64,000 nucleotides of DNA from Rothia nasimurium (GCF_928381705.1 NZ_CAKMSR010000001.1:186001-250000); one strand, 5' to 3'; positions 39,210 through 48,202 are shown, numbered from the stretch's first letter. Numbers and translations: made by a program. The notes: generated by a model not told the origin, from the sequence alone.

Positions 39210-40130
39210 ATGACCGCACCCGCTTTCTCCGGCGTCATCCCGCCCCTGCTCACCCCCCGCACCGCTGACGGTGCCCTCGACATTCCCTCCCTGCGCCGCC
39301 TCATCGACCACCTCATCGACGGCGGAGTAGACGGCATCTTCGCCCTGGGTTCCTCATCCGAGGTCCTCTACCTGACCAATGAAGAACGTGAAACCGTACT
39401 CAAAACCTGCGTGGACGCCATCGCCGGCCGGGTCCCCCTCATCGTTGGCATCAACGATATGACCACCGCCCGCGTCATCGACGAAGCCAAGCGCCTACTG
39501 GCCATCGGCGGTGAGGCCATCGTCGTTACCAGCCAGTTCTACGCCATCGACAATGCCTTCGAAGAAGAACGCCACTTCCGCGCCATCGCCGATGCCGTCG
39601 ACGTCCCCGTTTTCGCCTACGACGTACCGGTCCGCACCAAGCAGAAGCTCCCCCTGCCCCTGCTCACCAAGCTAGCCCGCGAGGGCGTCATTGCAGGCGT
39701 TAAAGACTCGTCCGGCGACGACGTCTCCTTCCGCCAACTCACCCTCGCTACCCGCGACCTCGACGGCTTCGCCGCTTTCACCGGCCACGAAGTTGTCTGC
39801 GACGGCGCCATGCTCTCAGGCGCCGCAGGACTGGTCCCCGGTCTCGGCAACGTTGATCCCGCAGGCTACAAGCGCCTCTACGAGGCAGCCCGCGCAGGCG
39901 ACTGGGAAACCGCCCGCACTGAACAGGACCGCCTGGCTAAGCTCTTCGACATCGTCTTTGTCGAAACCCCCAGCGTCTCCGGCGGTGCAGCAGGCCTTGG
40001 CGCCTTCAAAACCGCCCTGCAGGTCATGGGAGTTCTTGACTCCAACACCATGTCCCAGCCCATGGAAACCCTCGGCGACACCGAAACCCAGCGCATCCGC
40101 GCTATCGTCGAATCAGTAGGGCTCATCTAG
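39210..40130 (+). CDS. nanA: N-acetylneuraminate lyase / dihydrodipicolinate synthase family
   Basis: A 306-residue class I aldolase barrel. The Schiff-base Lys lies in GVIAGVKDSSGDD and the conserved Tyr in PVFAYDVPVR. The keto-acid carboxylate-binding motif reads GSSSE instead of the usual GS(T/S)GE. Family members include DapA, NanA and keto-deoxy-sugar aldolases; neighbours (NanE, sugar kinase, NagA, NagB, GntR-type regulator) favour cleavage of N-acetylneuraminate to N-acetylmannosamine and pyruvate. AAGGAG before ATG. Confidence 0.83.
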   Translation: MTAPAFSGVIPPLLTPRTADGALDIPSLRRLIDHLIDGGVDGIFALGSSSEVLYLTNEERETVLKTCVDAIAGRVPLIVGINDMTTARVIDEAKRLLAIGGEAIVVTSQFYAIDNAFEEERHFRAIADAVDVPVFAYDVPVRTKQKLPLPLLTKLAREGVIAGVKDSSGDDVSFRQLTLATRDLDGFAAFTGHEVVCDGAMLSGAAGLVPGLGNVDPAGYKRLYEAARAGDWETARTEQDRLAKLFDIVFVETPSVSGGAAGLGAFKTALQVMGVLDSNTMSQPMETLGDTETQRIRAIVESVGLI

Positions 40131-40159
40131 CCCCCTCCACCTGAGAAAGGGACGCTTTC

Positions 40160-41095
40160 ATGACCAGCCAGCCCGTAGCACTCACCGCAGATCTCGGCGG
40201 CACCAAAACCGCCCTCGGCATCGTCTCCCCCACCGGCGACGTCCTGCACCGCGACAAAATCCCCACCCAGGCCCAAGCCGGAGGGACCAAACTCGCCGAG
40301 CACACCGCGTCCGCCCTCGCCGACCTCGCCGACCTGGCCCGCAGCCGCGGCTACCAGCCCGTCGGCATCGGTATCGGATCCGCAGGCGTCATCGGTGAAG
40401 AAGGGCAGGTCATTACCGCGGCCAACCTCATCCACGATTGGAGTGGCACCCCGCTGGCAGCCATCGTCACCGACCGCACCGGCCTGCCGGCCTACGCCGT
40501 CAATGACGTCCACGCCCACGCCCTGGGTGAAGCCTGGCAGGGTGCCACCTCCACCGCCGAAACCAGCCTCATGGTAGCCTTCGGTACCGGCGTTGGCGGC
40601 TCCTACATCAGCGGTGGTACCCAGATGAGAGGAGCCCATTCCCTAGCAGGGCACGTGGGCCACTTCTCCTCCCCCTGGGCAGTCGGCATCACCTGCACCT
40701 GCGGCGGAACAGGCCATGTAGAAGCCGTTGCCTCCGGCACCGGCATCGTCTCCAGCTACCACCGCCTCGGCGGCGAAAGCCCCGCCGCCAACCTCTTCGA
40801 CCTTGAACACCTGGCCGATGCAGGTGACCCTATCGCCTGTGACGCCATCGCCCTTGGAGCCCGCGCCGCCGGTATCGCCCTCGGGGACCTAGCCACCATC
40901 CTCGACCCCCACCTCATCGTCGTCTCCGGGGGTGTAGTTAACCTCGGCAAACGCTGGTGGAACGACATGGCTGCCGCCTACCTCGGCGCCGCCCTGGGGC
41001 AGGCTGCCGAAACCACCATCGTCCGCGCCACCCTCGGCTCCGACGCACCCCTGCTCGGGGCTGCCACCCTCATCCCCGACTTCGTCACCCGCTAG
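40160..41095 (+). CDS. nanK: ROK-family kinase, probable N-acetylmannosamine kinase
   Basis: A 311-residue sugar kinase. N-terminal ATP motif LTADLGGTKTALGIV, sugar-binding NDVHAHALGE, and AFGTGVGGSYISGG. The ROK zinc motif is GHVGHF followed by CTCGGTGHVE, with His replacing the usual third Cys. Phosphorylation of N-acetylmannosamine is inferred from its place between the lyase and NanE genes; glucose or other N-acetyl sugars are alternatives. Confidence 0.85.
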   Translation: MTSQPVALTADLGGTKTALGIVSPTGDVLHRDKIPTQAQAGGTKLAEHTASALADLADLARSRGYQPVGIGIGSAGVIGEEGQVITAANLIHDWSGTPLAAIVTDRTGLPAYAVNDVHAHALGEAWQGATSTAETSLMVAFGTGVGGSYISGGTQMRGAHSLAGHVGHFSSPWAVGITCTCGGTGHVEAVASGTGIVSSYHRLGGESPAANLFDLEHLADAGDPIACDAIALGARAAGIALGDLATILDPHLIVVSGGVVNLGKRWWNDMAAAYLGAALGQAAETTIVRATLGSDAPLLGAATLIPDFVTR

Positions 41096-41105
41096 GAGAA
41101 ACATC

Positions 41106-41792
41106 GTGTTCACTCTCGACCAGCTCACCGACCTCCTCGCAGGCCAGCTCATCGTCTCCGCCCAGGCCTACCCCGGCGAGCCCATGCGCGACCCCCGCAC
41201 CACCGGCCAGGTCGCTGCCTCAGCCGTCCTCGGCGGGGCCGCCGCCGTACGCGTGCAGGGCCTGGCAGATATCCAGTTCACCCGCACCGCCGTTGAGGTC
41301 CCCGTCATCGGGCTCTGGAAGGACGGCCACGACGGCATCTTCATCACCCCCACCCTGCACCACGCCCTAGCCGTCGCCCAGGCAGGAGCCCACATCGTCG
41401 CCCTCGACGGGACCCTACGGGACCGCCCCGATGGGCTCACCCTCACCCAGGTCATCACCGAAGTACATGCCTCAAGCAACGCCCTGGTTATGGCCGACTG
41501 CGATTCCCTCGACTCAGCCCTCGCAGCCGCCGAGGCCGGAGCCGACTTCATCGGCACCACCCTGGCCGGCTACACCGGCGCCCGCCCCAAAACCAACGGC
41601 CCCGACCTCGAGCTCCTTGAAGCCATCGCCGCCCGTAACCTGGGCCGCCCCCTCATCGCAGAAGGACGCGTGCACACCCCGGCCCAGGCTAAAGCAGCCC
41701 TCGACGCCGGAGCCCACGCCGTCGTCGTCGGCACCGCCATCACCCACCCGATTTCTATTACGGGTTGGTTTAAAGAGGCAATGACTCAATAA
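41106..41792 (+). CDS. nanE: N-acetylmannosamine-6-phosphate 2-epimerase
   Basis: A 228-residue TIM-barrel enzyme converting ManNAc-6-phosphate to GlcNAc-6-phosphate. Characteristic segments are LIVSAQAYPGEPMRDP, VPVIGLWKDGHDG, FIGTTLAGYTG and PLIAEGRVHTPAQA. GTG start behind AGGAG. The last dozen codons become AT-rich (TGGTTTAAAGAGGCA and so on), running into the terminator. The most specific marker of sialic acid catabolism in the locus. Confidence 0.93.
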   Translation: MFTLDQLTDLLAGQLIVSAQAYPGEPMRDPRTTGQVAASAVLGGAAAVRVQGLADIQFTRTAVEVPVIGLWKDGHDGIFITPTLHHALAVAQAGAHIVALDGTLRDRPDGLTLTQVITEVHASSNALVMADCDSLDSALAAAEAGADFIGTTLAGYTGARPKTNGPDLELLEAIAARNLGRPLIAEGRVHTPAQAKAALDAGAHAVVVGTAITHPISITGWFKEAMTQ

Positions 41793-41794
41793 AT

Positions 41795-41834
41795 AAAAAA
41801 AGGCCGGGGCAACATTTACACCCCGGCCCTTTTT
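41795..41834. terminator. Bidirectional terminator between nanE and nagB
   Basis: A run of A, then GGCCGGGG/CCCCGGCC stem with 11-nt loop, then CTTTTT. Ends both converging transcripts. Confidence 0.9.
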
Positions 41835-41842
41835 ATATATTT

Positions 41843-42652
41843 TTATGCCCCGATATTTTCTGGCTTTTGGAAAAAGGGAATATTGTTTTGGGCAAAACGG
41901 TAATATTCTGCATTTTTAAGCTGGGAGGCCGCTGCCTCGTCGATAACCACGGTAACGTCGGGGTGCAGCTGCAAAATCGAACCGGGGCAAGAGGCAGTCA
42001 CCGGGCCCTCGGCCATACCAGCAATAGCGGCCGCCTTGTTCTCGCCGTCAGCAACCAGCACAATTTTGCGGGCTTCCATGATGGTACCGATTCCCTGAGT
42101 CAGGCAGTGAACCGGAACCTTTGAGGTATCACCGTCAAAGAAACGGGCATTGTCTGCCACCGTCTTGGGGGCCAAAGTCTTGATGCGGGTACGCGAAGCC
42201 AGGGAGGATCCAGGCTCGTTAAAGCCTATATGCCCGTTGGCGCCTATACCGAGAATCTGCACGTCAACACCACCTTCAGCCTTGATAGCTGCCTCGTAGG
42301 CGGCGCACTCGGCAGGAATATCTTCAGCCATGCCATTGAGCACGTGCACCCGCTCAGCACTCAGGCCCACCTTCTGCACCACCTGGTCATCGATGACACT
42401 GCGGTAAGACTCCGGGTGGGCAGGGTCAAGCCCCACATACTCATCGAGAGCGAAGGCGCTCACAGCACTCACATCGAGGCCCGCCTGCACTTTAGCCGCA
42501 AGGTGCTCATAGGTACTCTCAGGCGATGAACCGGTTGCCACACCCCACACGGTTGAGGTGCCCCGCTGATTATTTCGCTCGGTCACCATAGCAATAAGTG
42601 ATGCGGCATAAGCTCCCGCTTGATCCTTTGAATCACATATAATTATTTCCAT
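41843..42652 (-). CDS. nagB: Glucosamine-6-phosphate deaminase
   Basis: A 269-residue enzyme converting glucosamine-6-phosphate to fructose-6-phosphate and ammonia. Motifs VATGSSPESTYEHL, FALDEYVGLD, GIGANGHIGFNEPGSS, TVADNARFF. ATG 42652 begins MEIIICDSKDQAG, the usual family start; the frame extends upstream into AT-rich promoter DNA. Both ends of the gene (first and last 15-25 codons) are strikingly AT-rich compared with the middle. Divergent from nagA with a 73-nt gap. No strong ribosome-binding site. Confidence 0.93.
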   Translation of the reverse strand: MEIIICDSKDQAGAYAASLIAMVTERNNQRGTSTVWGVATGSSPESTYEHLAAKVQAGLDVSAVSAFALDEYVGLDPAHPESYRSVIDDQVVQKVGLSAERVHVLNGMAEDIPAECAAYEAAIKAEGGVDVQILGIGANGHIGFNEPGSSLASRTRIKTLAPKTVADNARFFDGDTSKVPVHCLTQGIGTIMEARKIVLVADGENKAAAIAGMAEGPVTASCPGSILQLHPDVTVVIDEAAASQLKNAEYYRFAQNNIPFFQKPENIGA

Positions 42653-42725
42653 AAGAATATAGTACGAAAATATATGTATAAATACCCGCCAGCACAACAA
42701 TATGACGTATTGATAAGGGGCCCTC
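42653..42725. promoter_or_regulatory. Divergent nagB/nagA promoter region
   Basis: An AT-rich 73-nt gap containing TATATGTATAAATA-type segments and the near-palindrome CAATATGACGTATTG (42698-42712). Probably houses both promoters and an operator for a GlcNAc- or sialate-responsive regulator. Specific protein unknown. Confidence 0.45.
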
Positions 42726-43856
42726 ATGCCACGCACCATTCTTTTTCATTCACTTCGCCATCTCACCCCGCAGAGTAGCCCCACGGTCTGGGTGCTGGCA
42801 GAGGGCGAGCGCCTGCTGGCCATGGGCGAAGGTGAGAGCTGGCGGGAGGAGCTGACGGCAGATCAGCTGGCCTCTGCCCAGGTGCGCGAGGCTGGCAGCT
42901 GGCTCTTGGCCCCCGGCTTTACCGATATTCACTGTCACGGTGGGGGCGGCACTGCCTTTGAAGATGCCCCTGATGTTGCCCCTGCCCTGCGCGTGCACGG
43001 GCAGGCGGGGACGTCCGCCCTGGTGGCCTCTCTGGTGTCTAACCCGCTAGAGCAAATGCAGGCCAGTATGGACCAGCTCCTGCCCCTAATGGATCAGAAG
43101 GTACCGGGGCAGGCCCGTCTGGTGGGCTTTCATGCTGAGGGGCCCTTTATTTCCCCGGCCCATAAGGGGGCCCATGCCCCCGAGGCCCTGCGCACCCCCA
43201 CACCCGATGCCCTGGAACAGCTCTGGGAGGCCTCAGAAGGTAGGCTCCTGCAGATTACCTTGGCCCCCGAGACCGACCCCGGCTTGGCCACTCTGCAGCG
43301 CTGTGTGGAGCTGGGAATCAAGGTAGCGGTCGGGCATACCGACGCCACCTATGACCAGGCTAAAGCTGCCTTCGACGAGGGCGCGTCGCTACTGACTCAC
43401 ACCTTCAATGCCATGCGCCCCCTTCACCACCGTCAGCCCGGCCCGGTGGCCGCTGCCGCAGACAGCTCCCACGTCACCCTGGAGGTTATTTGCGACGGGG
43501 TCCACGTACACGGGCCCATGGTGCGGGCCGCCTTCGCCCTGGCGCCGGGGCGGGTAGCTCTGGTCACCGACGCTATGGCCGCTGCCGGTTGCGCGGACGG
43601 CCCCTACCGGCTGGGTTCTTTGGCGGTAGAGGTGCAGGACTCGGTTGCCCGCATCAGGGGCACCGAAACGATTGCCGGGAGTACGCTTACCCTAGCGCGG
43701 GCTGTGGAGCAGGCTGTCACCTTCGGCGTTCCCCTGGCAGAAGCAGCCAGGGCTGCTACCAGCGTCCCCGCCACTGCCCTCGGCCTAGCAGAGCCCGCAG
43801 ACAGCTACGCCCTGCTGGGGGCGGACGGCTCCCTGCAGGGCGTGTTGCGAGGTTAG
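42726..43856 (+). CDS. nagA: N-acetylglucosamine-6-phosphate deacetylase
   Basis: A 376-residue amidohydrolase making glucosamine-6-phosphate from GlcNAc-6-phosphate. Metal and active-site segments: FTDIHCHGGGG, GFHAEGPFISP, VAVGHTDATY, LTHTFNAMRPLHHR, LVTDAMAAAG. AGGGG before ATG. Convergent with the acyl-CoA ligase gene, with only 4 nt between stops. Links NanE output to NagB. Confidence 0.93.
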   Translation: MPRTILFHSLRHLTPQSSPTVWVLAEGERLLAMGEGESWREELTADQLASAQVREAGSWLLAPGFTDIHCHGGGGTAFEDAPDVAPALRVHGQAGTSALVASLVSNPLEQMQASMDQLLPLMDQKVPGQARLVGFHAEGPFISPAHKGAHAPEALRTPTPDALEQLWEASEGRLLQITLAPETDPGLATLQRCVELGIKVAVGHTDATYDQAKAAFDEGASLLTHTFNAMRPLHHRQPGPVAAAADSSHVTLEVICDGVHVHGPMVRAAFALAPGRVALVTDAMAAAGCADGPYRLGSLAVEVQDSVARIRGTETIAGSTLTLARAVEQAVTFGVPLAEAARAATSVPATALGLAEPADSYALLGADGSLQGVLRG

Positions 43857-43860
43857 CTCT

Positions 43861-45588
43861 TTACTTGATGTATTTGGCTTCGAGGCTTTCGCGCACCTTG
43901 CGGCGCAGGGTCTTGCCCAGCATGGAGCGGGGCAGCTCCTCAACCTCGTAGTAGTTCTTGGGCACCTTGTAGCGGGTCAGGCGCTCGTAGCAGTGCTGTT
44001 TGAGCTCTTCGGGGTCGATAGCGTGGCCCTCGGCGGGGATGATTGCGGCGGTGACCTTTTCGCCGCCGGAGCCGTCCGGTAGACCAACTACGGCGCAGTC
44101 CGCTACCGAGTCGTGCTGTTTGAGCACGTTTTCAACCTCGGTGGGTGAGACGTTGAAGCCGCCGGTGATGATGACTTCCTTGATGCGGTCAACGATTTCG
44201 ATGAAGTAGTCGTGGTCCAGGCGTACGATGTCGCCGGTGCGTAGCCAGCCTCCGGGGAGCAGGGTTTTGCTGGTGTCTTCGCCGCGTTTCCAGTAGCCGC
44301 GCATGACCTGGGGGCCGCGTACCAGCAGTTCGCCTTCGGCGCCGTCGGGGACGTCCTGGAGGGTTTCGGGATCAACGACGCGGATATCGGTTGAGGGGAA
44401 GGGTACGCCAATAGAACCGGCTCGGCGGGTGGAGTTGAGGGGGTTGCAGGAGACCAGGGGTGAGCATTCGGAGAGGCCGTAGCCCTCTACGAGCAGGCCC
44501 CCGGTGGCTTCTTCCCATTCTGCGACGAGTTCGGTGGGCAGGTGCATAGCACCAGAGACCGCATAACGGATACCCTGCAAAGAGACGTTGCGCTTCTTGG
44601 CTTCTTCAAGCATGCGGCGGTAGACCGGGGGAACTGCGGGCAGAATCGTGGGTGTTGTTTTTTTCATGGCCCGGAAGATCAGGTCCATGTCTACGGTGGG
44701 GAAGAGCACCAGGCGTGCCTTACACACTGCCGCGATGGTCTGCCCCAGGGTCATGCCGTAGGCGTGGAAGAGGGGCAGGACGGCGTAGATGACCTCATCG
44801 TTGCCGGGCTGGATCCACTCTTCACCCATGCGGCCGTTTGATTCGAGGTTGCGGTGGGTGAGCATGACGCCCTTGGGCAGGCCGGTGGTGCCCGAGGTGT
44901 ATTGCAGTAGCGCCAGGTCGTAGGCGGTAGGACGGTGGTGGTCGGCGGCCAGGGGCTGGTTCTTCATGAACTGGCGCCAGGGGGTGGTGCCGCGGGCGGT
45001 GCCTTCGAGTTTTTCGCGGGATTCCTTGAGGCTGCCGATGGGCAGCTTGAGGGCGGTGCGCATGGTGAAGGGCATCTCTTCGATCATGTTGACCGCGTAG
45101 ATGTTCTTGGGGCGGATGTCGGCGGGCAGGGAGGTGATGTTGTCGGCGATTTTGTCCCAGACGATGGCGGCCTTTGCCCCGTGGTCTTCGAACATGTGGC
45201 GCAGTTCAGCTGAGGTGTAGAGGGGGTTGTGTTCTACAACGACGGCGCCCAGGCGCAGGATCGCGTAGAAGGCCACAATGTGCTGGGGGCAGTTGGGCAG
45301 GACGAGGGCAACGCGGTCCCCGTGCTGGATACCGGCCTTGCGGAGGCCTTCGGCAACGCGCAGAATCTGGTCACCCAGTTCACCGTAGGTGGTGGTGGCA
45401 CCGAAGAATTCCAGGGCAATTTTCTGGGGAACGGTGCGCACGGCTTCAGCCATAAGGTGGCTCAGCGAGGTTTCCGGCAAAGCAACGTCCCTGTTGCTTT
45501 CTGGCCGGTAGTTCTTAACCCAGGGGCGGTGGGCCAGGGGGAAGTCGTTGTCGTTGTGGGGTGAGTTTTCGGCTGACTGCATACACAC
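43861..45588 (-). CDS. Long-chain acyl-CoA ligase (FadD-like)
   Basis: A 575-residue AMP-forming acyl-CoA synthetase. AMP-binding motif LLQYTSGTTGLPKGVMLTHRN, VEGYGLSE, GWLRTGDIVRLD, DRIKEVIITGGFNVSPTEVE and C-terminal Lys region PRSMLGKTLRRK. Activates fatty acids to acyl-CoA for degradation or lipid synthesis. Starts GTG 45588 or ATG 45582, both without a good Shine-Dalgarno. Single gene divergent from a small membrane protein gene. Confidence 0.88.
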   Translation of the reverse strand: MCMQSAENSPHNDNDFPLAHRPWVKNYRPESNRDVALPETSLSHLMAEAVRTVPQKIALEFFGATTTYGELGDQILRVAEGLRKAGIQHGDRVALVLPNCPQHIVAFYAILRLGAVVVEHNPLYTSAELRHMFEDHGAKAAIVWDKIADNITSLPADIRPKNIYAVNMIEEMPFTMRTALKLPIGSLKESREKLEGTARGTTPWRQFMKNQPLAADHHRPTAYDLALLQYTSGTTGLPKGVMLTHRNLESNGRMGEEWIQPGNDEVIYAVLPLFHAYGMTLGQTIAAVCKARLVLFPTVDMDLIFRAMKKTTPTILPAVPPVYRRMLEEAKKRNVSLQGIRYAVSGAMHLPTELVAEWEEATGGLLVEGYGLSECSPLVSCNPLNSTRRAGSIGVPFPSTDIRVVDPETLQDVPDGAEGELLVRGPQVMRGYWKRGEDTSKTLLPGGWLRTGDIVRLDHDYFIEIVDRIKEVIITGGFNVSPTEVENVLKQHDSVADCAVVGLPDGSGGEKVTAAIIPAEGHAIDPEELKQHCYERLTRYKVPKNYYEVEELPRSMLGKTLRRKVRESLEAKYIK

Positions 45589-45629
45589 GATTGTGCCACA
45601 GCGGGGCTAGAGCTGACATACTTAGGGGT

Positions 45630-45779
45630 ATGGCTCGACGTAGAAATGACGATATTAGCCCCGAGGAATTCCGGGAGCTCATGCGTGAGATTAATAAGCG
45701 CATGATTATTGCCGGCCTCATTGTGATTGGGGTTGGCCTGGCAATCATTGGTCTGATGACCCTGGCCTATGGAGGTTAG
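45630..45779 (+). CDS. 49-residue single-TM membrane protein
   Basis: A small protein MARRRNDDISPEEFRELMRE and so on: charged N-terminus (1-24) then one TM helix (about 25-47) ending YGG. The frame opens further upstream, but ATG 45630 gives the compact charged start. The next gene starts 1 nt after its stop, and the GGAGG of that gene lies inside this one, so the two are coupled. I do not recognise the family. Confidence 0.6.
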   Translation: MARRRNDDISPEEFRELMREINKRMIIAGLIVIGVGLAIIGLMTLAYGG

Positions 45780-45780
45780 T

Positions 45781-46422
45781 ATGACGAACTGGGATGAGCT
45801 GCGCGCCGGTAAGAGCGTTTTTGAGCAGATGACGGCGGGGTTCGCCTACCGCCCGGACGAGGAGTGCGCCGATACCCACTACCGGGTGGTGGAGCTGGTG
45901 GAGGAATACACCCGGCTGTACCGGGCCCGCGATAGCCGCAAGCGAGAGGTGCTAGCCCAGATTGTGGGGTCCCTCGGTGAGGGCTCCACGATTCGCCCCT
46001 CGGTTGCCTTTGATTACGGGGTCAATACCCATATTGGGGCGGGTTGTTTCTTCAACTTTGGTTGCGTCTTCCTTGACGTTGCCCCCATTACCTTTGGCGA
46101 TGCCGTCCTGGTGGGCCCCAACGTGCAGTTTTTGACGCCCACCCACCCCCTTAACCCGGTAGACCGCGAGGCCCTGTGGGAGGGTGGTCTGCCCATTACG
46201 GTGGAGCGCAATGTCTGGATTGGTGGCGGGGCGATTCTCTGCCCGGGCGTCACCGTGGGTGAGAACGCTGTGATTGGTGCCGGTGCGGTGGTGACCAAGG
46301 ACGTCCCCGCTAACGCCGTGGTGGTCGGTAATCCCGCCCGGGTGATTAAGTATGTGGGCGCCGATGAGCGCCCCACCGATCCGGCCCACCAGTACAGCCC
46401 CCAGGCTCTGGGGCTGGCGTAA
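45781..46422 (+). CDS. Maltose/galactoside O-acetyltransferase family protein
   Basis: A 213-residue acetyl-CoA-dependent sugar O-acetyltransferase of the left-handed beta-helix type. N-terminal MAC domain (ELRAGKSVFEQMTAGFAYRPDEE), then hexapeptide repeats (INTHIGAGCFFNFGCVFLDVAPITFGDAV region), the active-site His segment PTHPLNP, and VWIGGGAILCPGVTVGENAVIGAGAVVTKDVP. I chose ATG 45781 with GGAGG 5 nt upstream rather than 45769. Acceptor unknown. Confidence 0.9.
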   Translation: MTNWDELRAGKSVFEQMTAGFAYRPDEECADTHYRVVELVEEYTRLYRARDSRKREVLAQIVGSLGEGSTIRPSVAFDYGVNTHIGAGCFFNFGCVFLDVAPITFGDAVLVGPNVQFLTPTHPLNPVDREALWEGGLPITVERNVWIGGGAILCPGVTVGENAVIGAGAVVTKDVPANAVVVGNPARVIKYVGADERPTDPAHQYSPQALGLA

Positions 46423-46450
46423 GTATTTTTTGTAGAAAGGGGTGTTGCCG

Positions 46451-47314
46451 GTGACCGATCAGCCTAAGAACCGCTGTGATTTTGATGAGTGGGACGCTGT
46501 CTTTGAGGACTCTGACCCCACCCGGGTGCTCGACCCGCATACCTTCGGGCAGGACGCTGGCAGCAGCCAGGCGCCCACCCCTGCGGACGCCGGGGTCTCG
46601 GCTACCCGCTACCAGCGCAGCCCGCAGGCGGGCCAGGAGTACCAGCAGACCGCACCGGCCCAGGTACAGCCCCAGCCCCCGCAGCAGGTTTATTCTGCTG
46701 AACCGGCAACTCCTGCCCAGCCGGTGCAGGCGGTGCCGGCGTCCACCTACCCGGCAGCACATCTAGGGGCGACGGCTCCCGCCGCTGCCCTCAAGCGGGT
46801 GCAGTTTATCCCGGCTTTCTGCGGCGCCCTGGTCGCCTACGCCCTGGCCACCGGCAGCCTGGCCCTAGCCCGCACGGTGATGGGTGTTCTAGGAGTTTCT
46901 ACCTACAGCGGCCTGACCGAGACGGTTCTAGCTGTCACTGCCCCTGCCAGCCGCACCCAGGCCCTGCCCTGGCTTATCACGGTCGCCGTCCTTATTGCGC
47001 TGGCCTTTGGGTTTGCAGGCTACACCGCCTCGCGCATGACGGCCCTAGCCCCCAGCAAGCAGGCTGTGGGCGTCCTGGCTGTTAGCACCCTGGGCGTTCT
47101 GCTTGCCACCCTGCTCACCTGGGCAACCGCCCAGCTGGCCTCCCCACTTGCCCCCGCCTACGCCCTTCAACCCCTCCTCACCCCTGACCTGGCTATCGGC
47201 GCCCTCACCGCCCTGGCCACCGGCGTCCTGGCCCTGGTTGGCGCCCTCATAGGGGCCGGGCTGGGTACCCGCTACCATCGGGCCCTGACCGGCGCGGACG
47301 CTCGACCCCACTAA
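46451..47314 (+). CDS. Four-TM membrane protein with disordered N-terminus
   Basis: A 287-residue protein I cannot assign. Residues 1-110 are Gln/Pro/Ala-rich and probably disordered; residues about 115-280 contain four hydrophobic helices and end in a short His-containing tail. GTG 46451 preferred (AGAAAGGGG 8 nt upstream); GTG 46442 and TTG 46445 are alternatives. Follows the acetyltransferase gene by 28 nt in the same direction. Confidence 0.65.
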   Translation: MTDQPKNRCDFDEWDAVFEDSDPTRVLDPHTFGQDAGSSQAPTPADAGVSATRYQRSPQAGQEYQQTAPAQVQPQPPQQVYSAEPATPAQPVQAVPASTYPAAHLGATAPAAALKRVQFIPAFCGALVAYALATGSLALARTVMGVLGVSTYSGLTETVLAVTAPASRTQALPWLITVAVLIALAFGFAGYTASRMTALAPSKQAVGVLAVSTLGVLLATLLTWATAQLASPLAPAYALQPLLTPDLAIGALTALATGVLALVGALIGAGLGTRYHRALTGADARPH

Positions 47315-47488
47315 GACAGCAGAAGCGCGTCACAGCGCCCACAGTTCAGCCCACGAAGCACACTTTGCCTGTAAAATATTTTCGTAAGAAAAATACCCCA
47401 GTCTGCTCACCGCACCACACACAGCAACCGATGAGCAGCCACCGCCCACCGGTGAAGGTTGCGCCAGCACACGAGGTAAGTAGGGATC

Positions 47489-48202
47489 ATGAGCGTAGTA
47501 CGCGTAGGCATTGTCGATGACCACGAAGTCGTCCGCGAAGGTATGCGAGCAGTCGCAGCAGGCGCCAGCGAAATCGAACTGGTCGCCGCAGCCCCCACCG
47601 CAGCCGACCTGCTTGTTGCTCTGGGCCGCAGTCTCTCCGACCCCTCGTCCGCTGACCTGGGCAAGCTCAAGCGCGACTGCGACGTCGTACTACTCGACCT
47701 CTCCCTGCAAGATAAGTCCCGCCCCTCAGAAAACGTCGATATTCTGCAGCGCGCTGGCATTAAGGTGCTCATCTTCAGCATCGGCGAGAACCCCGGCCTG
47801 ATTCGTGAAGCCCTCAAAGCAGGGGCCCTGGGCCTGGTGCGCAAGTCAGAACCTCTGGAACACGCCCTGGCAGAAGCCAAGAACATAGCCGAAGGCAAGG
47901 CCGTTGTCACCAAGGAACTGGCAGCAGCAATCGACGGTGACCACGAGTTCTCCCGCGCCAACCTCTCACCCCGCGAGCAGGAAACCCTGCGTCTCTACGC
48001 CTCAGGTTTTGCGCAGGTGCAGGTAGCCCGCCGTATGGGCATCAAGCAGTCCGCTGTTAAGACCAACATCGACCGCATCCGCGAAAAGTACGCCCGCGTC
48101 GGCCGCCCCGCCCCCACCAAGATTGACCTGCGTATTCGCGCCATCGAAGACGGCCTGGTCGACTCCATGGAAGACACCTCCACCGCAGACCGCAACCTCT
48201 AA
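47489..48202 (+). CDS. NarL/LuxR-family response regulator
   Basis: A 237-residue regulator. Receiver domain (about 4-125) with D10/D11 (VDDHE), phospho-acceptor D70 (VVLLDLSLQD) and the conserved Lys in GLVRKSEP; an insertion after helix 2 (about 47-62) lengthens it. LuxR helix-turn-helix at about 158-215 (LSPREQETLRLYASGFAQVQVARRMGIKQSAVKTNIDRIREKY). First of three genes with a kinase and a kinase-like membrane protein. The leader has an AT-rich TATTTTC/GAAAAATA repeat (about 47380). Confidence 0.88.
   Translation: MSVVRVGIVDDHEVVREGMRAVAAGASEIELVAAAPTAADLLVALGRSLSDPSSADLGKLKRDCDVVLLDLSLQDKSRPSENVDILQRAGIKVLIFSIGENPGLIREALKAGALGLVRKSEPLEHALAEAKNIAEGKAVVTKELAAAIDGDHEFSRANLSPREQETLRLYASGFAQVQVARRMGIKQSAVKTNIDRIREKYARVGRPAPTKIDLRIRAIEDGLVDSMEDTSTADRNL

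Noticed and set aside
39210..40130. Dihydrodipicolinate synthase (lysine pathway) for the DapA-family gene
   Set aside because: Possible by family, but the position among nanE, kinase and transporter genes and the altered GSSSE motif favour a sialate lyase.
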